A DNA stretch of 64,000 nt. Origin: Haloarcula laminariae (GTDB taxonomy: Archaea > Halobacteriota > Halobacteria > Halobacteriales > Haloarculaceae). The stretch is taken from positions 1-64,000 of the forward strand of contig NZ_JAMZFY010000004.1 in assembly GCF_025457605.1 (NCBI RefSeq), in the 5' to 3' direction. The first letter of the stretch is position 1; each line of letters begins with the position of its first letter. The position numbers and the translations under genes were made by a program. This document shows, in pieces, positions 31,392 to 38,468 of this stretch. A model generated the notes under the pieces. It was given only the letters and a program-made list of their open reading frames with translations, searched no databases and was not told where the DNA came from.

Positions 31392-31820
31392 CTACGCGCT
31401 ATCTCGAAACCACTGGGCGATTTGGCGACTGTACTCGTCGTACACTGTCAACCCGGTCTGAAGCGTTTCGTACACTTCATCGGGGTCAACGTGTCCGTAT
31501 TCGTGTGCGAGGACGTTCCGAAAACCAACAGCGGCGAGCAGTGTCGTCATCGTCTCCTCGTCGATGACGTCCGCTTGCTGCAGCACACGGAGTGCACCTT
31601 TGGCACTACTCCCATCGAAATCGAAATCGGTAGTCGCAATGTGGTTCGCGAGATCGGAACACGCCTGGATAGCGTTCTCGAACATTCGCTCAACGGCGCG
31701 CTGTTCGGTTGTACTCCCAAGAAACTCGCTGCGTGACAACGACTCTTGTTTCGTCTTCAGTTCGCCGTGGTACTGCTCAATCTGTTCGAGCTTGACCGAG
31801 ACAACACGCTCGTCAGCCAC
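31392..31820 (-). CDS. hepT: HepT-like HEPN toxin
   Basis: HEPN-domain RNase toxin (DUF86 family) of a HepT/MNT toxin-antitoxin system. The helical protein carries the Rx4HxY motif in GFRNVLAHEYGHVD (Arg, His and Tyr), which forms the RNase site and contains the Tyr that the MNT partner can modify with AMP. The best start is the GTG at 31820, overlapping the MNT stop by 8 bp. An upstream start at 31838 would lie inside mntA. The gene follows mntA in the same operon, and the pair probably protects or stabilises this region. Confidence 0.85.
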   Translation of the reverse strand: MADERVVSVKLEQIEQYHGELKTKQESLSRSEFLGSTTEQRAVERMFENAIQACSDLANHIATTDFDFDGSSAKGALRVLQQADVIDEETMTTLLAAVGFRNVLAHEYGHVDPDEVYETLQTGLTVYDEYSRQIAQWFRDSA

Positions 31821-32244
31821 GCAAGCCGTCCTCCGCAATCCGATCGATTACCCCTCGGTGGTGCTCCCGCAGTGTCTCCCGCTGGTCGTCGAACTGTGCT
31901 TCGACAGTCGATTTGAATTGCTCGAACGCTTGGCTGTCGCCACAGACAAACTGCCCATTGACAGCGTCGTGGGTGACCTCCAAGGGGAGCGACTCGATAT
32001 CCGAGAGGTCGACGAACGGAGCGTCTTCTTGTTGGAGGTCTCCCGAGAGGAAACACAGCTTCTCGAAGCGGTTCCGGTCGGACGCTTTGTCGGCGAACTT
32101 GACTGCGAGGTCCAGATCGGACGATGCTTGTGACTCACCAGAAACCTGTGAGCCGAATGCGACCACGAATTCGACAGCCGAGTCGGGACAGACCGATGCC
32201 CGAACAGCGTCGAGGACCTGTGAACGGTCTCCCTGCGTGGCCAT
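31813..32244 (-). CDS. mntA: MNT-type nucleotidyltransferase antitoxin
   Basis: A 143-residue minimal nucleotidyltransferase. The active-site signature GSQVSGESQASSDLDLAVKF (G-S-x10-D-x-D) is intact, so it could AMPylate the HepT Tyr and neutralise it. The second half (LEVTHDAVNGQFVCGDSQAF) is as in other MNT proteins. The ATG at 32244 starts the operon; hepT overlaps its end by 8 bp. Confidence 0.87.
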   Translation of the reverse strand: MATQGDRSQVLDAVRASVCPDSAVEFVVAFGSQVSGESQASSDLDLAVKFADKASDRNRFEKLCFLSGDLQQEDAPFVDLSDIESLPLEVTHDAVNGQFVCGDSQAFEQFKSTVEAQFDDQRETLREHHRGVIDRIAEDGLRG

Positions 32245-32372
32245 ATGTGGGTTGACGACAGTTCAGAACAAAAGAATTCCGCCCGGGCTATTGCTTGGAG
32301 TCGAACAGCTATCCCGAACCGACGTAATATCCAGCGTCAGTGTTCACGTGCTAAGAAGCAAGTCCATCAGCG

Positions 32373-32451
32373 TTAACCAACACTGGCCGGAGAATCTGGG
32401 ATGTTGTTGGTTAAGGCGCGAGCCGCGGACTGAATCCTGCTGCTTGCGAGC
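32373..32451 (+). promoter_or_regulatory. 79-bp promoter module, copy 3
   Basis: TTAACCAACAC (32373-32383) and TTGTTGGTTAA (32404-32414; one mismatch in 11) have a 20-bp spacer. GCTTGCGAGC (32442-32451) follows exactly 27 bp later, then AAATTTTATG as TATA-like box. A perfect leader stem, GCGGGTGC/GCACCCGC, follows at about 32462-32486. It precedes a small plus-strand gene. Confidence 0.65.
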
Positions 32452-32490
32452 GAAATTTTATGCGGGTGCATACAACCGGCACCCGCGAGG

Positions 32491-32763
32491 GTGCCACGCG
32501 ATGAGTCACCCCGCACGTCGGGTCACGACGAAGCGTTGTCCGACGGGGCGCGGGGCATGGTTGCCACTGTGGTCGCTGAAAAGCGGGGTCGCAGAGAACG
32601 CGCCCCAATCAACCAAGCTACGGTGAAAATTAGCGTCGCGAGGCTCAAAAAGGCACTGGACGACAAGGACCGACGAGCGGTCGTCACGGCGGTTCTCAAG
32701 TGGGTCGTGATGGTCACGACCGCACTGGTGAACGTCGCGACAGTCACCGAACTCGTCGGCTAA
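32491..32763 (+). CDS. Small protein with hydrophobic C terminus
   Basis: From GTG 32491 a frame of 90 residues continues to 32763; the ATG at 32557 (MVATVVAEKRGRRERAPINQ) may be the actual start. The last 25 residues (VLKWVVMVTTALVNVATVTE) form a likely membrane helix after a basic, helical stretch. It is the gene of promoter module 3. Size and build, a short basic helix plus a membrane segment, are those of small toxins or envelope peptides, but this is speculation. Confidence 0.45.
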   Translation: MPRDESPRTSGHDEALSDGARGMVATVVAEKRGRRERAPINQATVKISVARLKKALDDKDRRAVVTAVLKWVVMVTTALVNVATVTELVG

Positions 32764-32869
32764 TCTCTCTTCTCTCTCCTTGCTGTTCAGTGCTGGATGG
32801 TCACCGTAGTGGACGCGTCGCGTCACCTCTCTTTGTGGTACCTCAAGCGTAGGGCTGCCGGCCGTGGCA

Positions 32870-32962
32870 ATGTAACTCGGAAGCGGGTGTGTCGTCACTG
32901 CGCGCGGCGCCGACGGGGCGCTTCGTTCGGCGCTATCGCGCGCCTCACATCGGTCCACCATG
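32870..32962. repeat. GC-rich repeat block, copy C
   Basis: Contains GTAACTCGGAA and GGTGTGTCGT (as in copy B), GCGCGCGGCGCC, and TCGGCGCTATCGCGCGCCTC (as in copy A). It follows the small gene behind promoter module 3, so two of the three units end with such a block. Confidence 0.5.
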
Positions 32963-33469
32963 CCTGCAGTAGCGGGCGTGGTCCCGCCCCGCAGCTGGGG
33001 GCGTCGAGGGCAGAAATCTATGGTTGCTAAGGGGTTCGAATCGGTGGGGCTGCCGGCACTGGTTCGACCGGTCGGACTGATATCCTATGCGGCGACATTC
33101 TGTATTGCTAGCGTGATAGGTTCCGTCAGAAGGTTGGTGGTTCTCGGCAGAATCCTATGGGGCAAGATAAAGAGACACGTTATTCGAAATCTCTCCCTCC
33201 GCAGTCTTGCGATTTGGTGTGAATACGTTGTGTTTACAATGTATTCAGATATACCTTATACCTCCGCTGTCTTGCGATTATCTGCGGATTTTGCAGTGAA
33301 TACATCGTCCAAAATGACTTTACTGGAAATCCTATATTATTTTGGGAGAGTAGTCAGAGATGAGATTATAGATCGGCTCCGTAATAATATAGGGAGCACC
33401 TTTAGAGCAAGTATATATTGGCACCCCAACTAATTAATAGCCTACAGCTACACTGCGTGAGAAACAGAG
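32963..33469. other. Region without convincing gene, before the conjugation operon end
   Basis: A plus-strand frame of 157 residues from 32960 exists, but its composition is basic and hydrophobic and switches to AT-rich halfway, so I do not call it a gene. The AT-rich part (33150-33430) contains the repeated TCTTGCGAT (33209 and 33270) and TGTGTTTACAATG-type sequence. It lies downstream of the coupling-protein gene, and a terminator is not obvious. Confidence 0.4.
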
Positions 33470-36082
33470 TTACATGAATTCGTGGGCGTTGTGATCGTCG
33501 TCCTCATCAGTCTCACTTGTCTCTGTAATATCGTCGTCTTGAGTTGCGGCATCGTCGACAGCTTTTGAGTCACCGTTAATCGTGGACTCAGCTTGACTGA
33601 CAGTGTCATCAGAGAGTTGCTCATCCAGATCGCCAAGAGTGGATTGCTGGTCATCAGACTGAGTGTCCGGGGCAGTGTCCGATGGAGCAGCATCATCTGC
33701 TCTAGGTTCTGCCCCCGATGCGGGGGTTACTGAGTTTGACTCACCATTTGATTCCTCAGCATGCATCGACTCGGATAGTGACGTAGCGTTTGTCCTACCG
33801 GTATCTTGAGCGAAGGGATTTTCGGCAGTGTTCCCTGCCGATGCGGAAAATTCTGACCCGCCTTGAGTGAATGACTCTTCGAATCGCTCGTTGACTCGCA
33901 GTATTTCAGTTCGATCAGTCACAATATCTAGGGTTTGTGTTTCCGAGAGACCGGTCTGGGCCACGATATCGGCGAAGAGCTCTCGTATTTCAGTGGTAGC
34001 TACGGATTCTGGAAGCGTTAAGACTCGGTCGTCAAGCATTGTTGCGATGTCGCGGATAGCGTCGACGTTCTGTTTTTCCGTAATCGGTGGTTCCTGAACG
34101 TCAAGCCGATCAAGCGTCTGTTCCCAGCCACCCTGGGTAAACGTACGATACGGGGTAGCGTCAGTCTCTTTTGCCCAGACTGCTGGGCTGCTATCTGATT
34201 CATCCCCCGTAGTGATCATTTCGCCGTCGATGTCGCCAGAGTCATCGGTGTTATCAGCGTCGTCGGTGTCGCCAGTTAGATCGGCGGCCTTCGACCGAGC
34301 TAGCGCCATCCAGCTGTCGTGGTTCTCCAGATCTTCATCATCCTCGTCTTCGGTACGTGGTGTAGCCGGTGATTCGGCCCCCATCTCGGGGAGATCATCG
34401 CGAACTTCGTGGAGTTCATACGATTGTCCGTGCCACCACGTCGTTCGAGAGACAACGATGCACTCCCCAGGTTCAAAGTCGCGTAGGAGACCAGACGTGA
34501 TCGGTGTTTTGTCCTTCTCCTTGTACGTATCCCGGGACTGGGAGCGAGCCGACTCGTTGCGCCCCTGGTGACTCATCGCGACCATTTCAGTGCGGTCCAG
34601 CTGCCGCCGTTCGCCAAGCTCGTCAAGGACGAACTCGGTCGACTCTGCGTCACCGGGGCCGAAGTAGACGCCCTGTGGACAGTTGCCTACGATGCCAGAG
34701 ATAGTACTGTAGGTATCTTCGAGTTGACCGATTGTCTGAACACCGATCAGCGCACGGGCCTTGTTTTTCCGCCCACGGGCCGTCAGGTTCGTTACCTGTG
34801 TAAGCGACGGCAGCGCATCGATCTCGTCGAGGATGTGGACCGTTGGGTTCGGCGAATTCATCGCGTACCGAATCGACCAGTCAAGCAGCAATTGATACAT
34901 CGGCCCGAGCGTTTCCATTCGCGATGGGTCGGAGTCGATAATCAGCACTCGCCCATCCGGGTTTTTGATGTACTCTTCCAGGGAGAACCGGCCGTAGTCG
35001 GCGAAGTCGTCGACGAAGACTGGGCGAACGTTCTCCCGCAGTGTCTGGTAGACGTTCTGCGCTCCTTTCCCCTTGTCCGGGTCGATATGGCCGGAATCGA
35101 GTCGGTCGTACTCATCGAGTGCCTCTTTGAGTGCGTAGTGGCCCTGATCGAGCAGCGAGACGATATCTGTGTGACAGAGGTCCTGCCGGCGGTTGTTTCG
35201 CTGGGCCTCCAGATGGAGGTACAGCAGCATATCCTGGAATGTCTGCTTCGCTGGCCGATGGAACGGATTGTGGCCGTCAGGTTCCCCGAAGATAGCGCCA
35301 GCCACTTCCCGGAATTCCGATTCACTGTCAGCATCTTGGAACAGATTCCAGACGACATCGCTGTCGGTCGCACTGATACGCTTGACGTCGAACCCGAGGT
35401 CCGTGTAGAATTGCTGGAACTCTTCGCCAGTGTCGTGAGCGATGACCGCAGTATCGCGGTCATAGGGGAACTGGTAGGCTAGTAGCCGCATCATCGATGT
35501 TTTCCCACTTCCAGTCTCACCGATGACAGCCGTCGAGATATCCTGATCGAGGGTCGGCGGCGTGTCGGCATCGTCGTCCTTGTTCGCGACCTCTTCGAGC
35601 GGGACGACTGATTCACCGTCCTCGGAGTCCCAGGGGTTACGAGCAAACATCGCCGGCGATGTCCGGCGGAGTGCATCGCCAGAGAGCGTAAGGACAATCC
35701 CTGTACCGTAGAGTACAACGGTGGTCTGATAGCTCACCAACGGGAGCGAGAGGCCAGGTATCGGATAGCCAGCGAAGAGCCCAGCGAGCGACAACGCAGC
35801 GACGACATGGGCAAACGGGAACAAGAACAACCAGTCGAAGTCGCCGGCGAGTAGTTCAGGGGCGAAGAAAATCGCGCTGACGAGGAAGAAGCCGCTGTAA
35901 ATGTAGCGCCAGGCCCAGAACCGTTTGTGCAGCGGCTTGTCGCTATCGACCCACATAGGTGGGAACAGCAGCATTACCGCGGCCCACAGAAAGGAGGTGA
36001 CATCGTCATACTTGAGACTCTGGGGCACCTCTGCGGACTGTTGTCCGGGCGGAGTGTGTGAGGAATCAGAACTCGAGCTCAT
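33470..36082 (-). CDS. virD4: VirD4/TraG-type coupling protein
   Basis: The coupling protein is a hexameric membrane ATPase that links the relaxase-DNA complex to the secretion channel. The 870-residue protein has N-terminal membrane helices (about residues 58-135), Walker A GETGSGKT (188-195), RVLIIDSDPSRMETLGPMYQ and Walker B VHILDEIDAL followed by SLTQVTNLTARGRKNKARAL, which is the VirD4 pattern. The last 280 residues are acidic and disordered. It is the last gene of the conjugation operon, 6 bp after the relaxase. A complete ATPase core argues for function. Confidence 0.9.
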   Translation of the reverse strand: MSSSSDSSHTPPGQQSAEVPQSLKYDDVTSFLWAAVMLLFPPMWVDSDKPLHKRFWAWRYIYSGFFLVSAIFFAPELLAGDFDWLFLFPFAHVVAALSLAGLFAGYPIPGLSLPLVSYQTTVVLYGTGIVLTLSGDALRRTSPAMFARNPWDSEDGESVVPLEEVANKDDDADTPPTLDQDISTAVIGETGSGKTSMMRLLAYQFPYDRDTAVIAHDTGEEFQQFYTDLGFDVKRISATDSDVVWNLFQDADSESEFREVAGAIFGEPDGHNPFHRPAKQTFQDMLLYLHLEAQRNNRRQDLCHTDIVSLLDQGHYALKEALDEYDRLDSGHIDPDKGKGAQNVYQTLRENVRPVFVDDFADYGRFSLEEYIKNPDGRVLIIDSDPSRMETLGPMYQLLLDWSIRYAMNSPNPTVHILDEIDALPSLTQVTNLTARGRKNKARALIGVQTIGQLEDTYSTISGIVGNCPQGVYFGPGDAESTEFVLDELGERRQLDRTEMVAMSHQGRNESARSQSRDTYKEKDKTPITSGLLRDFEPGECIVVSRTTWWHGQSYELHEVRDDLPEMGAESPATPRTEDEDDEDLENHDSWMALARSKAADLTGDTDDADNTDDSGDIDGEMITTGDESDSSPAVWAKETDATPYRTFTQGGWEQTLDRLDVQEPPITEKQNVDAIRDIATMLDDRVLTLPESVATTEIRELFADIVAQTGLSETQTLDIVTDRTEILRVNERFEESFTQGGSEFSASAGNTAENPFAQDTGRTNATSLSESMHAEESNGESNSVTPASGAEPRADDAAPSDTAPDTQSDDQQSTLGDLDEQLSDDTVSQAESTINGDSKAVDDAATQDDDITETSETDEDDDHNAHEFM

Positions 36083-36088
36083 GATGTC

Positions 36089-36880
36089 TCACCCACCCAT
36101 CGTCCGGTCCATGTCCCGCTCTGGTTCCGGTTCTGGTTCTCGTTCTGGCTCTGGCTCAGGTTGTAGTTCCCGGCTGGGTTCCTCTGGAGTTGTTGTGTCA
36201 GCTTCCCGGCTAAGCACTGATTCCGACTGTCGCTCCTGAGCGCGGGATTTGTCGCGTTTGTTCTCAGATGAGGGTGTGGAAGGCGATGTCTCCTGGGACC
36301 GCGCTCTGTCCTGTAGAACGTCTTTTTCGGGGTGCTCTTCCAGCGACAGCTCGCGCTCATGCAATTCTTCCCGAGCCTCGTCGGATACCGTCTGTGACGG
36401 TGTTTGGGCAGCTGTGTCCGTGCTTGCTTGCGTGGCGCCTCTAGCACGCTCCGCTTCACTATAGACGGTTGCAGCGCGCTCCCGGAGGCGCTCGATTTCA
36501 GCACGGTCCATCTCCAGTTCCGACTCTCGACCCGTAGCAGCGACGTGTGCGTGTGGGAACTCGGTGTCACGGTGGACTGCGTAAACGTACTGGGTAGTCG
36601 CTCGTTGGCCAAACGCTCGATTCATTACCTCCCGAGTATTGGCGCTCACCTCTTCGGGGGTGTACTGTCCCTGGGGATCCGGCGAGACGATTAGATGACG
36701 CTGGAACTGGAATTCACGACTCTTCTCGACGAATCTATTGACTTCGGCTTCGGAGAGCTCTCGGCCTGCCGAGTTTTGGACATCGACAGTACTCTCTGCA
36801 TCTCGCGAGCGATCTCGCTGGATGTAGTCGACGAGATTCCCAGCACTGCCCTCTCGAAAGTCAGTTTTGAGGATCATCAC
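36089..36880 (-). CDS. HUH relaxase (VirD2/MobA-like)
   Basis: A relaxase nicks the transfer origin and stays bound to the transferred strand. In this 263-residue protein Tyr19 (GNLVDYIQRD) is the candidate nucleophile. RHLIVSPDPQGQYTPEEVSA is the typical central strand-helix. The three-histidine metal motif VHRDTEFPHAHVAATG has His103, His110 and His112 and is nearly identical in spacing to VirD2 and MOBP/MOBV relaxases. The C-terminal 120 residues are a charged, Pro-Glu-rich tail with EPEPER repeats. The gene overlaps the upstream ribbon-helix-helix-type gene by 4 bp and precedes the coupling protein by 6 bp. The protein is shorter than most bacterial relaxases, but the catalytic core is complete. 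Confidence 0.85.
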   Translation of the reverse strand: MMILKTDFREGSAGNLVDYIQRDRSRDAESTVDVQNSAGRELSEAEVNRFVEKSREFQFQRHLIVSPDPQGQYTPEEVSANTREVMNRAFGQRATTQYVYAVHRDTEFPHAHVAATGRESELEMDRAEIERLRERAATVYSEAERARGATQASTDTAAQTPSQTVSDEAREELHERELSLEEHPEKDVLQDRARSQETSPSTPSSENKRDKSRAQERQSESVLSREADTTTPEEPSRELQPEPEPEREPEPEPERDMDRTMGG

Positions 36881-37374
36881 CTATCCTCCTCATTCGTGTC
36901 GTTGAGCGCAGTGGACGTCTGGTCCGTGACTGAGTGAGAAGACTGGGCTTCTTTCGATGTTATTGCTGCCTGCATCTCCGAGTCATCGCTAAGATCACAA
37001 CCAATATGCTCAGCGGCACGTTTCAGCGCGGCCTCCTGCTGGGCCGATGAGTAGTCGTCTTTGAGTAGGTGCCAAAGGGCCAAAACATAGACTGTCCGAA
37101 TGCGCTGGATTCGATCTAATCTGGCCCCACTCTCAGACTGGAAATTGGAGAGGATTGCGGTAGCTTCGTCACGGATCTGGTCGAGGGCCAACTCTATTTG
37201 TTGGTCAACCCCATATCGGCCGTATTGCTGCCTATCTTGTTCTCGATCAATATGCTCGGTGATTACTTGGTCACAATATTTTGAGAGGGATTGACCTGCA
37301 GCTTCGGCTTGGTCGGTGAGCCACTCTTCTTTCTCATCAGTCGTGTAGAATTGGATTATCGTATCTCGTGTCAT
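36877..37374 (-). CDS. Ribbon-helix-helix-type relaxosome protein, copy C
   Basis: The 165-residue protein opens with DTIIQFYTTDEKEEWLTDQA and AEAAGQSLSKYCDQVITEHI, the strand-helix-helix pattern of MobC/Arc-like DNA-binding proteins. The middle part, VYVLALWHLLKDDYSSAQQE, has counterparts in the two paralogues upstream. Its start overlaps the previous stop by 1 bp (TAATG), and the stop overlaps the relaxase start by 4 bp. It probably binds the transfer origin and helps recruit the relaxase. Confidence 0.7.
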   Translation of the reverse strand: MTRDTIIQFYTTDEKEEWLTDQAEAAGQSLSKYCDQVITEHIDREQDRQQYGRYGVDQQIELALDQIRDEATAILSNFQSESGARLDRIQRIRTVYVLALWHLLKDDYSSAQQEAALKRAAEHIGCDLSDDSEMQAAITSKEAQSSHSVTDQTSTALNDTNEEDR

Positions 37375-37763
37375 TAGGTATCACCTCCCTCTTTTTCAGC
37401 CAGTCCTTCGAGCTCTTCCTCCAGCGTGGCAGGCGCCTTTTTGAGCGCCTGAGTACGCTCATTCCCAGAGAACTCGCTCCCGAGGAGTTCCCAGAGCGCT
37501 ATCCCGTACAGAGATTCCTGTTGGGTATTGATATCCGTAGCAGTCGACACCTCTGCAATGATATCCGTTTGTAGCTCATCTAAACGGCTCTCAATATCTA
37601 AGTCATCGATACGCTCAGCCTCTGCTTCCCGAGCGATCTGCTGTTCGATCGCCATTAGACAGTACTCTGAGACGCTTGTATCGTGTTTTTCGGCCTGCGC
37701 CTCGATTCGCTGTTTTTGCGCTATATTGTCTGGGTAAATCGAAATGTGTGGTGTCTCACTCAT
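37374..37763 (-). CDS. Ribbon-helix-helix-type relaxosome protein, copy B
   Basis: From the ATG at 37763 (MSETPHISIYPDNIAQKQRI) the protein has 129 residues. The N-terminal strand HISIYP and helices EAQAEKHDTSVSEYCLMAIE correspond to the ribbon-helix-helix of its neighbours, and SLYGIALWELLGSEFSGNER to their second conserved part. The start overlaps the stop of copy A by 8 bp; a start at 37775 is also open. It is the shortest of the three paralogues. Confidence 0.65.
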   Translation of the reverse strand: MSETPHISIYPDNIAQKQRIEAQAEKHDTSVSEYCLMAIEQQIAREAEAERIDDLDIESRLDELQTDIIAEVSTATDINTQQESLYGIALWELLGSEFSGNERTQALKKAPATLEEELEGLAEKEGGDT

Positions 37764-38343
37764 CGGCATCACCACCAGTGCCGTCAGCCATGAACTGGGC
37801 TGGACCCAGTGTCTCGTCAGTGTCGGCGTCTGTGTCCTGTTTGTCTGCCACCTGAGTTCTTTTACTCCCAGTAGAGCGGCTCCTGTACCGGGCTGGATCC
37901 ACTTCTCCAGTTGCAGTCGTGTCTCTCCATTTCTCTCCGGTCTGGGGTCCGTTGGGAACCAGATTTAGATCCTCGCCAATGTAGTCCTGGGCCAGTCGCA
38001 TCGCAAACTGGCGTTCCTCGTTCGAGTATTCACCCGCGACCAGCCGCCAGAGCACGAGCAGATGGAGGCGGCCTGGCTCATATTCTACCGCGGTCTCGCT
38101 GGCTGTTTCACCCCAGAACTCTCGTAACAGGATGTCGGTCTCGTCGTAGACGTCGTCGACGACCGTCTGCAATCGTTCAGAGTCATCGTATGGGTACTCT
38201 TTGTCGTCGCTGATGATGTCGATGTGTTTCTGGATGAGCTCATGGACGTACTCCGATAGCGAACAGTCCAGCTCCTCAGTACGGTCTTCCAGCCATCGTT
38301 TGTTCTCTTCGGTCGTATGGATCTGAAATGTCGAATCCTTCAT
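37756..38343 (-). CDS. Ribbon-helix-helix-type relaxosome protein, copy A
   Basis: The 195-residue protein starts MKDSTFQIHTTEENKRWLED and RTEELDCSLSEYVHELIQKH, again strand, helix, helix, and has HLLVLWRLVAGEYSNEERQF as the second conserved part. A disordered tail follows. Its ATG overlaps the stop of the 42-residue gene by 4 bp. Three tandem members suggest a heteromeric complex or separate binding sites at the transfer origin. Confidence 0.68.
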   Translation of the reverse strand: MKDSTFQIHTTEENKRWLEDRTEELDCSLSEYVHELIQKHIDIISDDKEYPYDDSERLQTVVDDVYDETDILLREFWGETASETAVEYEPGRLHLLVLWRLVAGEYSNEERQFAMRLAQDYIGEDLNLVPNGPQTGEKWRDTTATGEVDPARYRSRSTGSKRTQVADKQDTDADTDETLGPAQFMADGTGGDADE

Positions 38344-38468
38344 CGTTCACCACACTCCTGGGCAGTCCCAGTCTGTCCACGAAACACCTTGGCGTCGATC
38401 CCTACAGGGGGTGCTACAGGTGTATCAGCCGGCTCTCCGGGCTGAACCGTCGGCTCTCGCTCACTCAT
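38340..38468 (-). CDS. 42-residue peptide in the conjugation operon
   Basis: The frame MSEREPTVQPGEPADTPVAP (first 20 residues) ends with ...CGER. Its ATG overlaps the virB4 stop, and its stop overlaps the next start by 4 bp. This double overlap with both neighbours is strong evidence that it is translated. It is Pro-rich and unrecognised; it could be a small accessory or linker peptide, or serve just for translational coupling. Confidence 0.6.
   Translation of the reverse strand: MSEREPTVQPGEPADTPVAPPVGIDAKVFRGQTGTAQECGER

Noticed and set aside
32960-33433. 157-codon plus-strand frame
   Set aside because: Basic, hydrophobic composition that shifts with local AT content; no start signal; unlike haloarchaeal proteins.
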